From Acanthosoma haemorrhoidale (taxonomy: Eukaryota; Arthropoda; Insecta; Hemiptera; Acanthosomatidae): a DNA stretch of 64,000 nt. A model generated the notes under the pieces. That model did no database searches and was not told the origin of the DNA. It saw nothing but the letters and a program-made list of their open reading frames with translations. The stretch is taken from NCBI GenBank assembly GCA_930367205.1, contig OV884012.1:148939405-149003404 (forward strand). Reading direction: 5' to 3'. Below, piece by piece: positions 21,700 to 34,538 of this stretch (its first letter is position 1; each line of letters starts with the position of its first letter). A program made the translations under genes and the position numbers.

Positions 21700-23729
21700 A
21701 GAGTGGGCAGTAGAATCTGTTAAATATATAACTTATTGAATGATGATTTTTCAACAATTAGCGAGTATCTGAAATATTGACAATAAAATGAACACATACT
21801 GTGGGTGTCTGTACCGTGTCTGGATTCAATAATTATGTTTTAATAAATTAATGTTTTTCATCAAATTATCTGAGTTGTATCTGTTTCTACTTTATTGTAA
21901 AGTATCAAGAAATTTTGTAGAAGTGAGTGCTTTTGTCAGAAGTCAGATATGTAAATAAAAAATAGGTTAATTGTTAAGTGTTACTTATCAACCACTATTT
22001 CCTTATGTATAAATTACCTACACAGAGATAATAGTGGTGACCTCCACTACATATGTTACGTCACATAGTTTTTTTTTATCTGGGGAAAAGGTTAATGATG
22101 AGTACACTCTTATAATAATATAAAGTTATACTGTTTTAAGTTATATAACTTTAAAAAGACTGAACCAGATCGAACTGTTGCGACCAAACATAAAATATAT
22201 TTTCAACTTCCGCCATTTATCAAAAAAGACCCAGTGGTTTAGTAGTGATTTTACGGGCCAGCATCACCAACAGCATCGCAATATAAAGCAACGTAGTCAA
22301 AAAGCTATAACGAAGTATTTTCTTATCCTGGAAGGAATACCTAGAGAATGAATTTTAAGCCATAAATATAATTTAATGTATTAATTTATTAGTCTCAAAA
22401 TTGTATTGAAAAAAGTAACCAGAAATATTGCTAATAACTAAGATTGACGTCATAGAATAACAGTATACTTAACCAATACAACCATAAAACTTAACACTAG
22501 GTTATACAGCTCATCAACCACCTCCGGTTTTGAATGGCCAATTTCGCTTTTTTTGGATATTTTTTTCTTGGAATAAACCATCTGTGGTTTATCTTCGGCT
22601 TTTCTGTTCAACTAATGCCGACGAGGGGAACCGTTCCTACCGTTATGTTCCATTATAGGAACGGTAATTTGTTTTGTTTCGTTCCAAGCAGCGTGGACAT
22701 TGCGTTATAGTTGTAACCCTACAGGCGTTATTTCTACTATTTTTTAACTGTTCCCAGATCCTGCCCAAATCCAATATCCAACTGTTCCGATCCGATAAGA
22801 AGATAACCAGATTCGGGTACAAGAAAAACTACACTTCTAGACAGTAGACAATTAGGGGATGACAGGTGTACCCAAATTTTGCGCAAAATGAAGTGGCTAA
22901 CCGCCGACGCTATACCTTCTGGGCTTCTGACTGGCCACACGCCTTGACACAAAACACGGAAGTTATACTTATCAGTACTGGTCAAACAGAACTAAAGAAA
23001 CTTACAGAAACTCCCATTGAACTGAGATTACTGGCGTCTCTTTACACTTGGATGACGGGCGAAGACCACAGTTGCAAGACAGGGGGCAACACTCTCGAAT
23101 GGAATCTCACAGAAGAAGCAGAAGCAAAACACCTGACCGCTTCTGGAGGAAATCTCGAATCAGTTACAAGGGATGCAGCAATCCGAATTGGTTCTGCTAC
23201 TGCCCACTATAAATTGAACAGGCGGCAAGGCAGTGTGAATCTTCCTGTGCCCAGACCGAGAAGCAGAAAAACCAGGGAACTCCTCGGCGGACTGGGAATA
23301 GTGGCTAATGTATCCGCTCGTGTCCAAAGCCACCTATTCATACCTAATCGGTTGACAGGGCACTCCTAATTTATGCAAGGGCACCAATATATGCCCCCCC
23401 CCCCCAGAAGCCGAAACGAATTGCTGAATTCACATTATTTACAGGTAATGAACCTAAATCACGGACCTTCGGAGACATAGAACTCGATTTGGGGCTCAGG
23501 CGAGATTTCAGCTAGGCGATGGAGACTTGAACGGAAGACAGCTCATTGACCAAACCACCGGATAACCATCTTGAGGAAGAATCGCCAATGTACTTAATGC
23601 TTTCATCTTTACCTGATGTACACTCAAATAAAGTCTTTTGAAGCAATTCCCAATCACCCGAGCAAAGGACCACAGAACACATTTTCGGAACTAATGCTCC
23701 TCCAATTCATTCTAATGTGAGACATACAT
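21700..23729. other. Stretch without a recognised gene
   Basis: It includes a perfect 10-bp hairpin (ACCGTTCCTA at 22630-22639 with TAGGAACGGT at 22656-22665). There is also an open frame at 22866-23369 that lacks an upstream ATG and any known motif. A C run lies at 23394-23405. Confidence 0.35.
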
Positions 23730-24170
23730 TATTAGAAATATGAATGAGTGCTTCCCGAGGGGATCATCTGGTCTGACCCTGATGGCGGAGAAAGAGTTAT
23801 GTGGAGACAACTGCTTGGTGTCGGGTTCTATTACTTCTGACTCCTTCTCTGAGAGGTGTGTGCTCCGACGGTGCGCTTTGTTTAGAAGAAGAGGTACACG
23901 CAATGTATTCATGTCATGACGACGAGTTCAGATTCGGTATCTGAGGGTAGGCGAGAACCATCCGGATCCTAAAGGTGATTGTGAACCGTAAAGAGGCAGA
24001 CTGGACCGTTGGGGGAGACAGTACTTACAAGGTACATTTTCTAATGTCCCAGAAGCCATCGTCAGCATGGAAGGGGTCCCTTACAAGGATTTGCTAGTTT
24101 ATCAGGCAGGAGCCGGGAAATTCCGCAGGGAAGCCCGTCGAGGCTGACAGCGCCGAAACTAAATATGGGG
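23730..24170. repeat. Unclassified dispersed repeat, family A, copy 1
   Basis: It shares in order with the copies at 33.2 and 41.3 kb: AGAAGAGGTAC, GGTATCTGAGGGTAGGCGA, CCGGATCCTAAAGG, GTGAACCG-AAAGAGGCAGA and CTGGA. This is the most diverged copy, and its right half is only weakly similar. Confidence 0.55.
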
Positions 24171-24179
24171 TTAGATAGG

Positions 24180-25168
24180 AAAGGTAGACGGGTGTCTTCT
24201 GATCTGTGAAGGGGGTAACTTCAATTTGTCTATGGTGAAGAATTTTGGTACAACGATATGTTTATACATATATACTTTTGAACAAAGACTAGTATGACCT
24301 TTGTACCGAAACAAAACATAAAGTGACATATTATGCATACAAGAGGCAAACATAAATAGTAAATCATTGAGTAAAGGTTTCAAACCTTGCTTCACACTGA
24401 TGTTCGCTACGATCTTTGTAGGCCAATCATCCACATACGCCATAGATAAAAAAGTAGTCTTGATTTGTGAAAATACGATTGCATTTTAATAATTATTAAA
24501 TCACTTCAGAACAAGGAGGAGACAGGATCTTTAGTTTAGCTCTACACCGTGTCTGCTAGAGATGGCGGGTCTGGTTCATTCTAGATGTACATAATACAGC
24601 ATTCAATAAATTTAGAATGTAATATTTTCTGTTTCAGGCTGAGTGGATTGCATAGGGAATGGTGCAGCAAACTCCTTGCATCGAGTGAGGCGGGCAGTTA
24701 CCTCCATTGGTGGTTCGGAAATCCGTCCAGACAGACTGATTGACATTGCTCCCTTGTAAGCCATAGTAGTTTTAAGTAAAGAAGTTTTGAATTAACACAA
24801 AGTGTTTCAGAGAAATTCATGTTGAGGTGCAATTCGAACGTAGAAAATACATACAGGCTGTCTTCCTACCTTAAAAGTAGCAGATGTGCTTGGTGATGCT
24901 AAAGTAATCGCTTTTTTTTTTCTTTTTCTTTTGCAATAAATTAATTACAAATACTTTACCTGGAACGGCGTGATAGGAATAAAGAAGACAATAATGGCGC
25001 CGTTGCCAATTCTTGGAACAAGTACTAACTAATAATGCAGTGATTCTAGACACTAGCTCTTTCGTTTGTTATATATGCGCTCGAGCTTTGGAATATACTT
25101 GTCTTAAGTCCACACTCCACATTGGATCCTTTGTTTTTATGCTTATTTATAGTTTGCAAGGATTCCCC
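24180..25168. other. Stretch without a recognised gene
   Basis: No feature supported. The minus-strand T run at 24912-24930 could mark a retrotransposon tail. Confidence 0.3.
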
Positions 25169-25567
25169 AACATGGTACCTTAACAACAGGGTACCTTAAC
25201 AACAGGGTACCTTAACAACATGGTACCTTAACAACATGGTACCTTAACAACAGGGTACCTTAACAACATGGTACCTTAACAACATGGTACCTTAACAACA
25301 TGGTACCTTAACAACAGGGTACCTTAACAACATGGTACCTTAACAACATGGTACCTTCACAACATGGTACCTTAACAACATGGTACCTTAACAACATGGT
25401 ACCTTAACAACATGGTACCTTAACAACATGGTACCTTAACAACATGGTACCTTAACAACATGGTACCTTAACAACAGGGTACCTTAACAACAGGGTACCT
25501 TAACAACATGGTACATTAACAACATGGTACCTTAACAACATGGTACCTTAACAACAGGGTAAATTAA
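25169..25567. repeat. 16-bp tandem repeat, 24 units
   Basis: The unit is ATGGTACCTTAACAAC, with AGGGTACC as a common variant, and each unit carries a KpnI-type GGTACC. GGTACC recurs exactly every 16 bases from 25174 to 25542, 24 units with substitutions but no insertions or deletions. A degenerate 25th unit (GGGTAAATTAAC) closes the array. Confidence 0.95.
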
Positions 25568-25569
25568 CG

Positions 25570-26825
25570 TGAGTTTGATTGTATTATTATATGATAGAGA
25601 TTGAACAGATTTTTTAGGTAGGCGGAAACACCTAAAACCTCCGACGTGAACTGCCGACCACGGTAACACAAATGCAAACTTAGTATTACGACCTGCTTAC
25701 TTTATTCTAAAGCTGCGGCAGTAGTTGGTGGATTGTTCTGAGGTAGCATGGCAATGCCAAGTTACCGGATCGCAATAATTCAAACAGATGCTTCTTAAAT
25801 AGTTGCAACATTGCAGAAAAAATGGGTTTTGAACCAACTAAGGTTTTAATTTCGAATTTGTTTTTAAAAAATAACGAAACCTGTAATTAGGTGAGAAACG
25901 GATTCTCGGTAATATTTTCAAAAGATGAAGTTTGTAAAGATAAGCAAAAGGACGTGTTGCCTATCTGGAAGTCGAATCTTAACAACGGACTAAACACCTG
26001 ATGGGAAGCGACTTTAGTGTTAGATCGTTATCAACAATAACAGAAACAAATGATGATTCAAACGGAAAAAGTAAATTAGCATTAATGAGCAGTAGGGGAA
26101 ACACTACAAGAACCTATAAAATAAAGGAAAAATTGCAAAGTAAGCTATTGTAAAATTCAATAACCACAAGAACAGATATTTTTTGCTCATTGGTTTAAAG
26201 ATTATTAGCTTTTTTTATGCATAAATTAACAGAGAGTTTTCAGGATAATTGATATAGATTCTATTTAAATGTATAGTGTGAATAACATGTATCGTTCAAA
26301 TAATAAGAGGGAAAATGTATGCTATTTAAGCTGTCAAAATATTACAAATAAATAACAAGCACATCAAACAAAAAAAAAATGGCGTTAGATTTCCAGAAAT
26401 TTAGTTAAAAACTCTGGGTTCGCCAAAAAAGTGTATCTTCGGACGTCAGTGATCCTTTTCGTTGACATGCCTTAAAAAAAAAAAAAAAAAAAAATTGAAA
26501 AAGAAGCTTTTATTTTATGAAAGTACTTTATCTTAGATACAGGAATTGAGTTAGGATAGGAAACTCAGGAATTCAAACATATAGGCTTTTATTTTAGATG
26601 TGAGAAGAAGAGTTTCCTTCTATACGGGATAGATAGCAGACATCTTAATTTATTTTAATAAGATTCTTACAGAAATAAAATAAAAAATAATGTTAAGTCT
26701 TGCCACCTCCTCCGGGAAGGTGACAATCCTGCAGGTGAATTACAGGGATCCCTGAGCTATATGTACATATAGAATATATATAAATGAATGTATATGGTAT
26801 ACTGTAATATATATATATACTGTAT
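25570..26825. other. Stretch without a recognised gene
   Basis: AT-rich; a 22-base A run at 26473-26494 and a TATATACTGTATG-type tandem run at about 26780-26845. No gene supported. Confidence 0.35.
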
Positions 26826-26975
26826 GTAATATATACTGTATGAATGAGAAATTTAATGCAATATTGTAAATATTGAAATGTTTGAGAGAATTTATCACAA
26901 ACTATTGCCTTTACAACTTATTATACATTATCTATTGCCCTTACAGGGCAGATTGTAGCTTTTTTTTAAAGTAAA
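26826..26975 (+). mobile_element. LINE family D, diverged 3' fragment
   Basis: It shares CTGTATGAATGAG, TTATCACAA and GCAGATTGTA with the family D 3' end, with insertions between them. Non-coding. Confidence 0.45.
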
Positions 26976-27833
26976 TATGAAATAAAAAAAAATCTTAATT
27001 AATAAAACCAATATAAACCTTATGACTCTACTGATATTATGTCAATTAGTATTTAGCCTCATTCTAAATCTCCAGAAGTGGAAGACGGGAAGCTGACTGC
27101 ATGCTTGACAGGTGCTTATACAATCAGACAAACCGGCAGATGCTCCCGTACAATTAAGGAAATTACATGATTTAACTCATGTTTTTTTATCAGACTGGTG
27201 ATCTAGCACAGGAATAGGCATAGAAAACAATTACTAAAACTGTGAGTATTTCTTTCTCAAAAACTCCTAAGAGTTTTTATGGCTGAATGCGTGCGTACGG
27301 TTGATCGCTATAGCCATGAAATTAAAGTAAGTCACTTTCTTAAAAAATATCAAATGAAATTGTAACATCTTGGCGAAGAAAATGACATTCCTTTGGGTTC
27401 AGGGACACATTTCAGTAGTCAAAAAGATAAAGAGGCTGACTTTGGAGCTAATTGGGCTCCTTTAAACCAAACTAAAATAATTAAGTAAAAGCTATACCAT
27501 TGTACAAGGCGACCAACCGGCAAAGAACAGTGAAGGGTGAACTAAATATCAGGTAAGAAAAGGAACGGCGATATTGAAGAAATAAGTCAGGAAGAAAAAT
27601 TGTATAGTGGACACTGAAGAGAGAAGAATTATCACTACCAGTAATGATCAGGAAAAATACTTCATCGACCAGCACAGATCAGCAAAAAATGTATTTTTTT
27701 CAGGATATATCAATCGGAACGTATTATAAATAGACATTTTTATAGCTGTAAATGACCTTCCATGCCCAATTGTCCTCTGTTAACAAACAATCATTATTAG
27801 AAATACTGGTACTTCTACATCATCAAAAACAAA

Positions 27834-28115
27834 AAACAAGTTTATTATGACAAAATTACAATCTGCCTTATTGGGCAATAAGTAATTGTGATAAATGATC
27901 TCATTCATACCATATTTACAATTTTCATTCACTCGCTCAATCATAAAGTACTTAGAAACAGCCCAGAGACCTCCCAAATCCACATGGTTGTCACCTCCCT
28001 CGCATGCAAAGGAGGCGGCGGAGTCTTGGGAAGTCCCCCACGCTCCTCCGTCAGCCGCGTGTCCGGTACGAGACAGTGGAGGCTGACCAAGATCACGAGA
28101 GCCCAACGTAAATAT
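27834..28115 (-). mobile_element. LINE family D, 3' UTR copy
   Basis: The minus strand carries the family D 3' UTR: GC-rich block with GGGGGACTTCCCAAGACTCC, then GTATGAATGAG, then the terminal hairpin CTTATTGCCCAATAAG and GCAGATTGTAATTTT. The ORF2 part is missing; the copy is truncated 5' near the end of the coding region. Confidence 0.75.
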
Positions 28116-28119
28116 TAAT

Positions 28120-29876
28120 TTAATTAAAATGTACATGGTACCTCTCTCTGCCAAAGTACACCCATCACAAATGCAAAGTTGCCAGATTATAACTAAATAT
28201 TATTTCCAGGGTGTTGGTGTTTTGATATGAGACATTTACATGTGTATATTTTCACTTTCGTACATTAATTACAACTTGGGCCTCTTCGTAATCTTTTATT
28301 GACAGTTATATCATATTAACTGTTAACGGTACGGTTATGGTACCAATGCTGTCAATCATAATCTTCTCAAAAAATAATATTCGAGGTTTGTTGTTTTACT
28401 AAATCAGTTATTCCTATCTTTATATTTGATATATTGTAGCTTATAGTATTCCAAATTAACTTTTTAATTTTTTTAAATTTTATTTATTATTATATTTATA
28501 ATACTTTTTTATTTTTAACACAACTTGTATACATATTTTTTTTCATTAATGTAATTGTACATATCTTGTTTTTCATAATTGTAGTATCTGATGATGCTTC
28601 AATAGGCGAAATATTTACAGTGTTTATAATTATATTTAGGCAATAAAAGTATTATGAAGAGGTTCAAAGTTTATTTACTAAACCACAGTGTAAATATTTT
28701 TAATATTATACCTTAGGCCGCTTAGGTAGCTATGACTAACAATGTTGTCTGTTTCCTGTTCCCCGGACCACCGAATGTCTTCAGCTGGCGGTTCCAAATG
28801 TCGGTACCTTGTGAGAGCCAACTCAAGACTTACAAATTGAGGGAATAGAAGATTTTATCAAAATGAAAATCATAAAATGCCACAATTGGAATGGCGCCTC
28901 TGAATACAATATTGATACCGACTCAACTAGATATCCTGCTGGAAAAACTAAAATTCATCATTACAGAAAATTTTATTTATTTTTTCAAATTTTATATCTG
29001 TATGTTATTATCGTCGTCATGTATTATGTTAATTATTATTTATTCTTAATCCTGTCATTCGATATCCAGACATCCATATGATGTATTAACCAACTGCTGA
29101 TTGTTACATGAATGCTATCGGTAGTGGTGTCTGTTTATGGGGGATCAGTCCTATTCTGTTGAGTCTTATTTTATCTGTTGTATCCATCTCTGTTGTTGTA
29201 TCCATGTCTGTTGTTGTCTTAAGCCGAGCTGGAAACAAAGTTTAAAAAAAATTGTCACTCAGAGCATCTTAAATTTGACACCCTACTCAGTACAACGGCT
29301 AACTTAAGGGGGCACAACTACGAAGGAACTGTCTAAAAAATTAAGGATTGAATAATACCAAGTGCTCGAGCCTATTCTATATTTTTTTTACGAAGCGAGC
29401 TCTATCGGCAGCCATTTCTTTTTGATAGAACGGAGTTTAGTCTAACCTTTCCTAAAGACCTGTACTCGGTAGAGGTGTTTTTTTGTTTTACCAAATACAA
29501 GTTCCTCGCACTTTCTCCGACATGAAATTTGCCTTTCGTTTACTTGTGGGCAACCCTATGGTTTTTATCTGGCTAAATTACCTGCTCATTTTCCGCTTTT
29601 ACTGTACTTAGCTTCCTCCTTTATCATACTTCACCAATATGACACCCAGCACCTTTGTGTTTTGTGCACTCACAAACAGCCTGATTATCTCGTGTCAGAG
29701 TATATCAATAGTTCAATGAACAAATCCCTGCAAAGGTATGTGTCATATATAATGGGAGAAAAAACTCATCATAACAAAATAATGAACTTCAAAAATGGTG
29801 AAATAATAAACTAAATATATTAATTGTAAGATTTCTTCAGCCAAGACTACAGTATAATAAAATATTTTGAGGAGTC
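28120..29876. other. Stretch mostly without a recognised gene
   Basis: It contains a short 3'-end-like block (about 29161-29251) annotated separately. The rest is AT-rich and unrecognised. Confidence 0.35.
29161..29251 (+). repeat. Family E, short 3'-end-like repeat, copy 1
   Basis: TCTGTTGTATCCAT, CCGAGCTGGAAACAAAG and an A-rich tail match a block at 60877-60940. The layout suggests the 3' end of a non-LTR element, but no coding part is seen. Confidence 0.4.
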
Positions 29877-30139
29877 AACAACAATTTATTAAGATAAAAT
29901 TACAAATTCATTCTTTATTAGGCAATAAGTAATTGAGATAAATGTTATCATTCATACCATATTTACAACATCATTCACTCGCTCATTCATACAATATTTA
30001 CAAACAGCCCAGAGGCCCCCCAAGTCCACATGGTTGTCACCTCCCTCGCATGCGAAGGAGGAAGCGGAGTCTTGGGAAGTCCCCCACGCTCCTAAGTCAG
30101 CCGCGTCACTGGATAAGAGCCAGCGGAGGCTGACCAAGA
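29877..30139 (-). mobile_element. LINE family D, 3' UTR copy (left arm of an inverted pair)
   Basis: Reverse complement of the copy at 30.85-31.10 kb and very similar to it over about 240 bases, including the hairpin with TTGCCTAATAA and the AATAAATTGTTGT end. Confidence 0.75.
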
Positions 30140-30850
30140 ATAAAATATTTAAAGAAGTAATTCTTCCATAGTTTTATAGTATTAATATTAGGACAAGACA
30201 ATGTAATTATCAAAATAAATACATGGACCCATTTAAAAAAATATTAAAAAACTACTAATAATTAATATTTTTTTAGAAAATTTTTATTTTCATTCAAGCA
30301 TAAAAATGGATTACAATATAGTATACTAACATAATAAACACTATTTAATAGGGATTGAATCATTTTGAATTACGTATTAGAACTTATTATTAAATAACTA
30401 TTACATAATGAAATTGTATTTAATTCCACCACATATTTACAACAGATGATAAGTGAATAAAAAAAGTCTCTTCCAAAAGACTTTGAAAACACAAAGCATG
30501 TTCATTGTTTTTTTCCATAAAAAGTTATGCTAATCTGTCTTAATATCTATCGGTAGATTTTTTTAATCGTTTAAACTAAACAGTCAGTCACAATATATCA
30601 ACTCGTTACATCGAAGACGAATGAAATTAAATGCTGTGCTATCCTAGACAAATATTTCGCGAGAATAAATGGCCGGATATGAGTTGAGAGATGAATATAC
30701 ATATTTGATAGCCAGGATAGCCAATAGTGATTGGCTTAGGAAAACATTGTTGGATGGAAGTCCAATAAATGTAATTGTAACAAAATTATATCATATAGTA
30801 TAATCATATGTTATTTATTTATAACATAGTTATAATTAATATAATCGTAT

Positions 30851-31100
30851 ATCCGCTGGCTCTTATCCTGTGACGCAGCTGACGTAGGAGCGTGGGGGAC
30901 TTCCCAAGACTCCGCTTCCTCCTTCGCACACGAGGGAGGTGACAACCATGTGGACTTTGGGGGCCTCTGGGCTGTTTGTAAATATTGTATGAATGAGCGA
31001 GTGAATGATGAATTGTAAATATGGTATGAATGATAAAATTTATCTCAATTACTTATTGCCTAATAAGGCATATTGTAATTTTATCGTAATAAATTGTTGT
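30851..31100 (+). mobile_element. LINE family D, 3' UTR copy (right arm of an inverted pair)
   Basis: It starts in the same few bases of the family as the copy at 29.88-30.14 kb (CCGCTGGCTCTTATCC) and ends in an A run followed by (AT)n. Non-coding. Confidence 0.75.
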
Positions 31101-31189
31101 AAAAAAAAAAATATATATATATATGTATATAATCGTATAATATATAATGGTAAACTAGAGAGACTAGTGTTTTTCGACCTGTAACGTAT

Positions 31190-31815
31190 ATAACAAGAAA
31201 AACCTGTCCACTAAAGTGAAAATAAGACACTACAGCTCAGTCGTTAAACCGGTAATATTATATGGGACGGAAACCTCATGCCTCCCCAATCTAGGAAAAC
31301 TACTGAGAATAGAATGAAGAATCCTAAGAAAGATCTACGGCCCCAAAAAGACACAAGAAGGATACAGGCTAAGATCCAACCAGGAAATCTACAAAGACAC
31401 AAAAGACCTAGAAACCGACATAAGGATCAGGAGACTAAAATTCCATGGACATATGGTAAGAATGGCCCCGGAAAGACAGAACAAGGAAATATTCCAGAAA
31501 ATCCGAGGATACAAAAGCTCAAGGGGATACACTAAGCAGATGAAGGAAGGACCTGAAAGACTAGGAATAACGAACCAGGATTGTGAGGCCGGAGAAAGAT
31601 ATATGAAAAGACTGAAGGAAATCAAGGTTCTTGCGGGATAGAAAAAATCGAAAAAGGGAGTCGCGTGGACAGAAGAAAGAAAACACGTAGAGATAATGAG
31701 GGAAAAATGGAAGGAAAGGAAAAACGAAAACAAGAAAAGTACCGAAAGTAATGATATTCGCGTGGTCTTAAAGGCCTTTCCGTGACAAAAAAAAAAAATA
31801 AATAAAATAAAATAT
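31190..31815 (+). pseudogene. Non-LTR retrotransposon (RTE-like) polymerase C-terminus
   Basis: One frame reads LSTKVKIRHYSSVVKPVILY, then GTETSCL, LRIE-stop-RILRKIYGP, and later IRIRRLKFHGHMVRM, ending KEIKVLAG and a stop. This is the typical C-terminal layout (YGxETW...LRRIYGP...IKxxRLxWxGHVxRM) of RTE-like and related non-LTR polymerases. A single TGA at the E-R junction looks like CGA to TGA decay; the rest of the frame is open. An A-rich tail (AAAATAAATAAAATAAAAT) ends the copy. It is 5'-truncated, without the polymerase domain. Confidence 0.65.
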
Positions 31816-31819
31816 ATAT

Positions 31820-33189
31820 ATGGTAATTATGTTATATGGTGTATGGTGTAGCATTACAAAGGAAACTATACGCAGCTAGTTTAATCGATACATTTTTTTT
31901 TTTTATAAAATGATCAATCCAAAAATATGTAACTAAGCCAATCATAGAGCGAGCATTTTAAGTAGTAGACTTAAGTAAGGGCAGTAAAATACTTACTGAT
32001 CTTAAAGCTTTTAAAAGTCATAAAAAAAGAGGACCTTTGAAAATTGAAAATAACAAAGGACGTACGTTTACTCCCCGGCTAATACGACCGGAGTGAGTGA
32101 TAAATACAGTGCACAGAGAAAATGCTACTAAATAAAGATGACAGTTTGGAAAAGTATAAAACTGTTCATAAACTACAGCCAAGACTATATTTAGAAGTAA
32201 TATCTGTCATATCACTTATCTCCAATTGCTCCTGACATATTACTTTGTGGGCGTTTACTCCATCTCGAGAAACCCTCTCATGGAAACTTCTGTTCGTAAA
32301 TCTTACAAGTTCGCTACAAAGTAATCACTTACAATGCCTTTAAATGAACCGGCAGTTAACTGCTATTTGTTTAAGAAACAAGTATTTAATTCTGATCAGA
32401 TCGTGGATTTGTATCGGTTTTATCGTTTACACCTACAGTTTACAGTTTATTACCTACAGTAGTACACAGCCCTCTGCATAAACGGATTTCTCAGAAAGAG
32501 AACAGTTGCCATGTGGTCATTTTTATATTTAATTAGCAGTTTATTCTAGTCTTGAAAAAGTACTTTTTATTGTCGTAGCGAGGATTCCATTCCCTGGAGG
32601 GTTTCTCAGAAACAAGTAGTCTTCCCGGAAGGTACTTTAAATCTAGTGAATCCGTGGGATCAATAATGGTTTGCCTCTCATCCGTGGAATTAATTCTGTA
32701 CGCCTCTGGACAGTATTGTCACCTGGTGGGTAGATGAAAATGTCGTTTTTTCTTTCAATAAATGCAGTAGGCGTAAATGGTGGAAAATGTTTAATGGTGT
32801 ATATATGAGTTTAAAAGATTCCAAAAAAATATAGAACTATCCTGTAAGGTATTCTTAAAAAAAATTAAATAATAAATTTTATGAGAACATAAGTGACATC
32901 AAACGAAGTTAATTACAACAATTGTAAATATAATTGCCAGGTGTCATATACACTGTCAAAGCAAGTTTTAAACGCGTCTATTAGTACGTACTTTGACAAA
33001 CATTCTCGAAATAAAAATTTTCTAAAAAAAGTGATGATTTGATTGTAAGTATTCATATAATGCAATAGAACAGAACATATAACAAAAACAGACATTGCTC
33101 ATCAATGAATTTATTTTATGTTGGGGAGAGGGGGGGGTTACTAAGATTTAAACAATTACTAAAATATAGTAATAGATTAGAAGTTAAAT
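31820..33189. other. Stretch without a recognised gene
   Basis: No gene supported; T run at 31893-31904 and a G run at 33130-33136. Confidence 0.35.
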
Positions 33190-33540
33190 CGAAAGGAAAC
33201 ATGTCGGGTCGTTACGAGGGGGGTGCCTGGTTACCCTAGCCCTGGTGACAAGTTAGGGTTGTTTGAGTTAATAACCTGGACAATCGTTTCATGACGGTTT
33301 TACTATCTGACTCCATTTTTTGATAGGTATGTGCCCCGACAATGCACTATGTTCAGGAGAAGAGGTACAGGGTAGGTTTATAGGTAGTTCATGTGGTTTT
33401 GGAATGACCACTAATTCACACCCGGTATCTAAAGGGTAGGCGAAAACCGTCCGGATCCCAAAGGCAAGTGTGAACCGGAAAGAGGCAGACTGGATCGCCG
33501 CAGGAGTGCTGCTAGAAAAATTTGCAGGGCCACGGTAATC

Positions 33541-33583
<43 letters not shown>

Positions 33584-34010
33584 CTAAGCTCTCAAACTTA
33601 CAAAAATGGAATGTGGGAAAAATAATGAAAAAAAAATAATGCATATTACCACGGTAATCGTTGTCCACGAGGGAGAGGTCTCTCCCAAGGAGACGCTAGT
33701 TTTAACGAGACGAAGGCAGAGATTCCCACTAGGAAGGTGTGGGGTCTGACGAAGCCGGACTAAAACATAGCGATGTTAGGAGAGAAGAGATGCAGAGGTT
33801 TTTCATAAAGAAGCAGTCAGGTTTTCAGAGTTCAAGCGGGGTAGCCACGAGCCGGTAGTTGCCAGGAGAGAATGATTTACAGGGGCCAGACCACCGCTTT
33901 AAATACCCAGCTAGCCTTGCCCTTAGCCAATCATCATTAGGATTGGTGTGACCAATGATGTGGGTTTCCTTTGCTCTCTGGCAGAGACTGGCAGGGTTTT
34001 GGCAAGGGTC
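33190..34010 (-). repeat. Unclassified dispersed repeat, family A, copy 2
   Basis: It matches copy 3 (41.28-41.84 kb) closely from AGAAGAGGTACAGGGTAGG through CCGGATCCCAAAGG, GAGGGAGAGGTCTCTCC and CTAAAACATAGCGA to GAGATGCAGAG, and is interrupted by a LINE tail at 33542-33648. On the minus strand a TATTTAAAG motif (33897-33905) sits about 110 bases upstream of the conserved block, and three CCAAT/ATTGG boxes lie just beyond (33927-33931, 33942-33946, 33952-33956). This suggests a minus-strand promoter. No protein was recognised. The strand is inferred from that promoter only. Confidence 0.55.
33542..33648 (-). mobile_element. LINE family B tail inserted in family A
   Basis: A T run of about 42 bases plus 65 bases of family B 3' sequence (CTAAGCTCTCAAAC, then ATGTGGGAAAAATAATG) are flanked by CCACGGTAATCG at 33530-33541 and 33649-33660. 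Copy 3 of family A lacks the insertion, confirming the empty-site structure. Confidence 0.8.
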
Positions 34011-34333
34011 TGGGGCTCATACCTGCCTACAGCTGGTGTCCCAGCTCATATAACTAATTGGCACCCCGCATTTTTTATTGCTTAACACATTTACGATGAT
34101 TTTTATTTTGCTCATGTTATTTACATTTGTTTACAATATATATACAATAGAGTATAGGGTGATTTATCTTATGTAGTTAGCGGTCGCTACAAAACATGTC
34201 TGGGGTTGATAATTTAGCTCAATTTTATTCACCAAAGGTAATTCGTGTCAGATAGACAAAAAACTAGGTACTAATTTAGGTACTAACACAATCCTGACCT
34301 CCGACCGAGAATGTCTCTGCAAACATATGTTCT

Positions 34334-34536
34334 TGTAGGGTAACAATAGAATAGCAATAAAATTAATAACTGTTAGTAAAAAAATCGATTTATCAATGAT
34401 TAAATATATCGATTGAGATAAGTGAGTGAGGAGGTTATAGTGAGAAAAACTTAATGGAGAATAAAGAGTTTCACAGTGTGAAGTGTTTTCTTTTTATTTT
34501 GGCTAAAACCTTGTGCAAAGTATAAAGACAGCAACA
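34334..34536 (+). repeat. 5' LTR of the CsRn1-type element
   Basis: 203 bp with TG...CA ends. It contains AATAAA at 34460-34465 and the 13-base palindrome TTCACAGTGTGAA at 34470-34482. Identical by eye to 38636-38838. Confidence 0.95.
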
Positions 34537-34538
34537 AT

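Noticed and set aside
22866..23369. 167-codon open frame on the plus strand
   Set aside because: It begins at GTG with the first in-frame ATG far inside, no known motif is visible, and no splice signals or poly-A signal support it.
25169..25567. Regular repeat spacing that could suggest a CRISPR array
   Set aside because: Units are directly adjacent without spacers, no cas genes exist, and the DNA is eukaryotic. It is a minisatellite.
27834..31100. Reading family D as a SINE
   Set aside because: Longer copies at 44.3, 51.3 and 61.4 kb carry Jockey-type ORF2 sequence upstream of the same 3' end, so these are truncated LINE tails.
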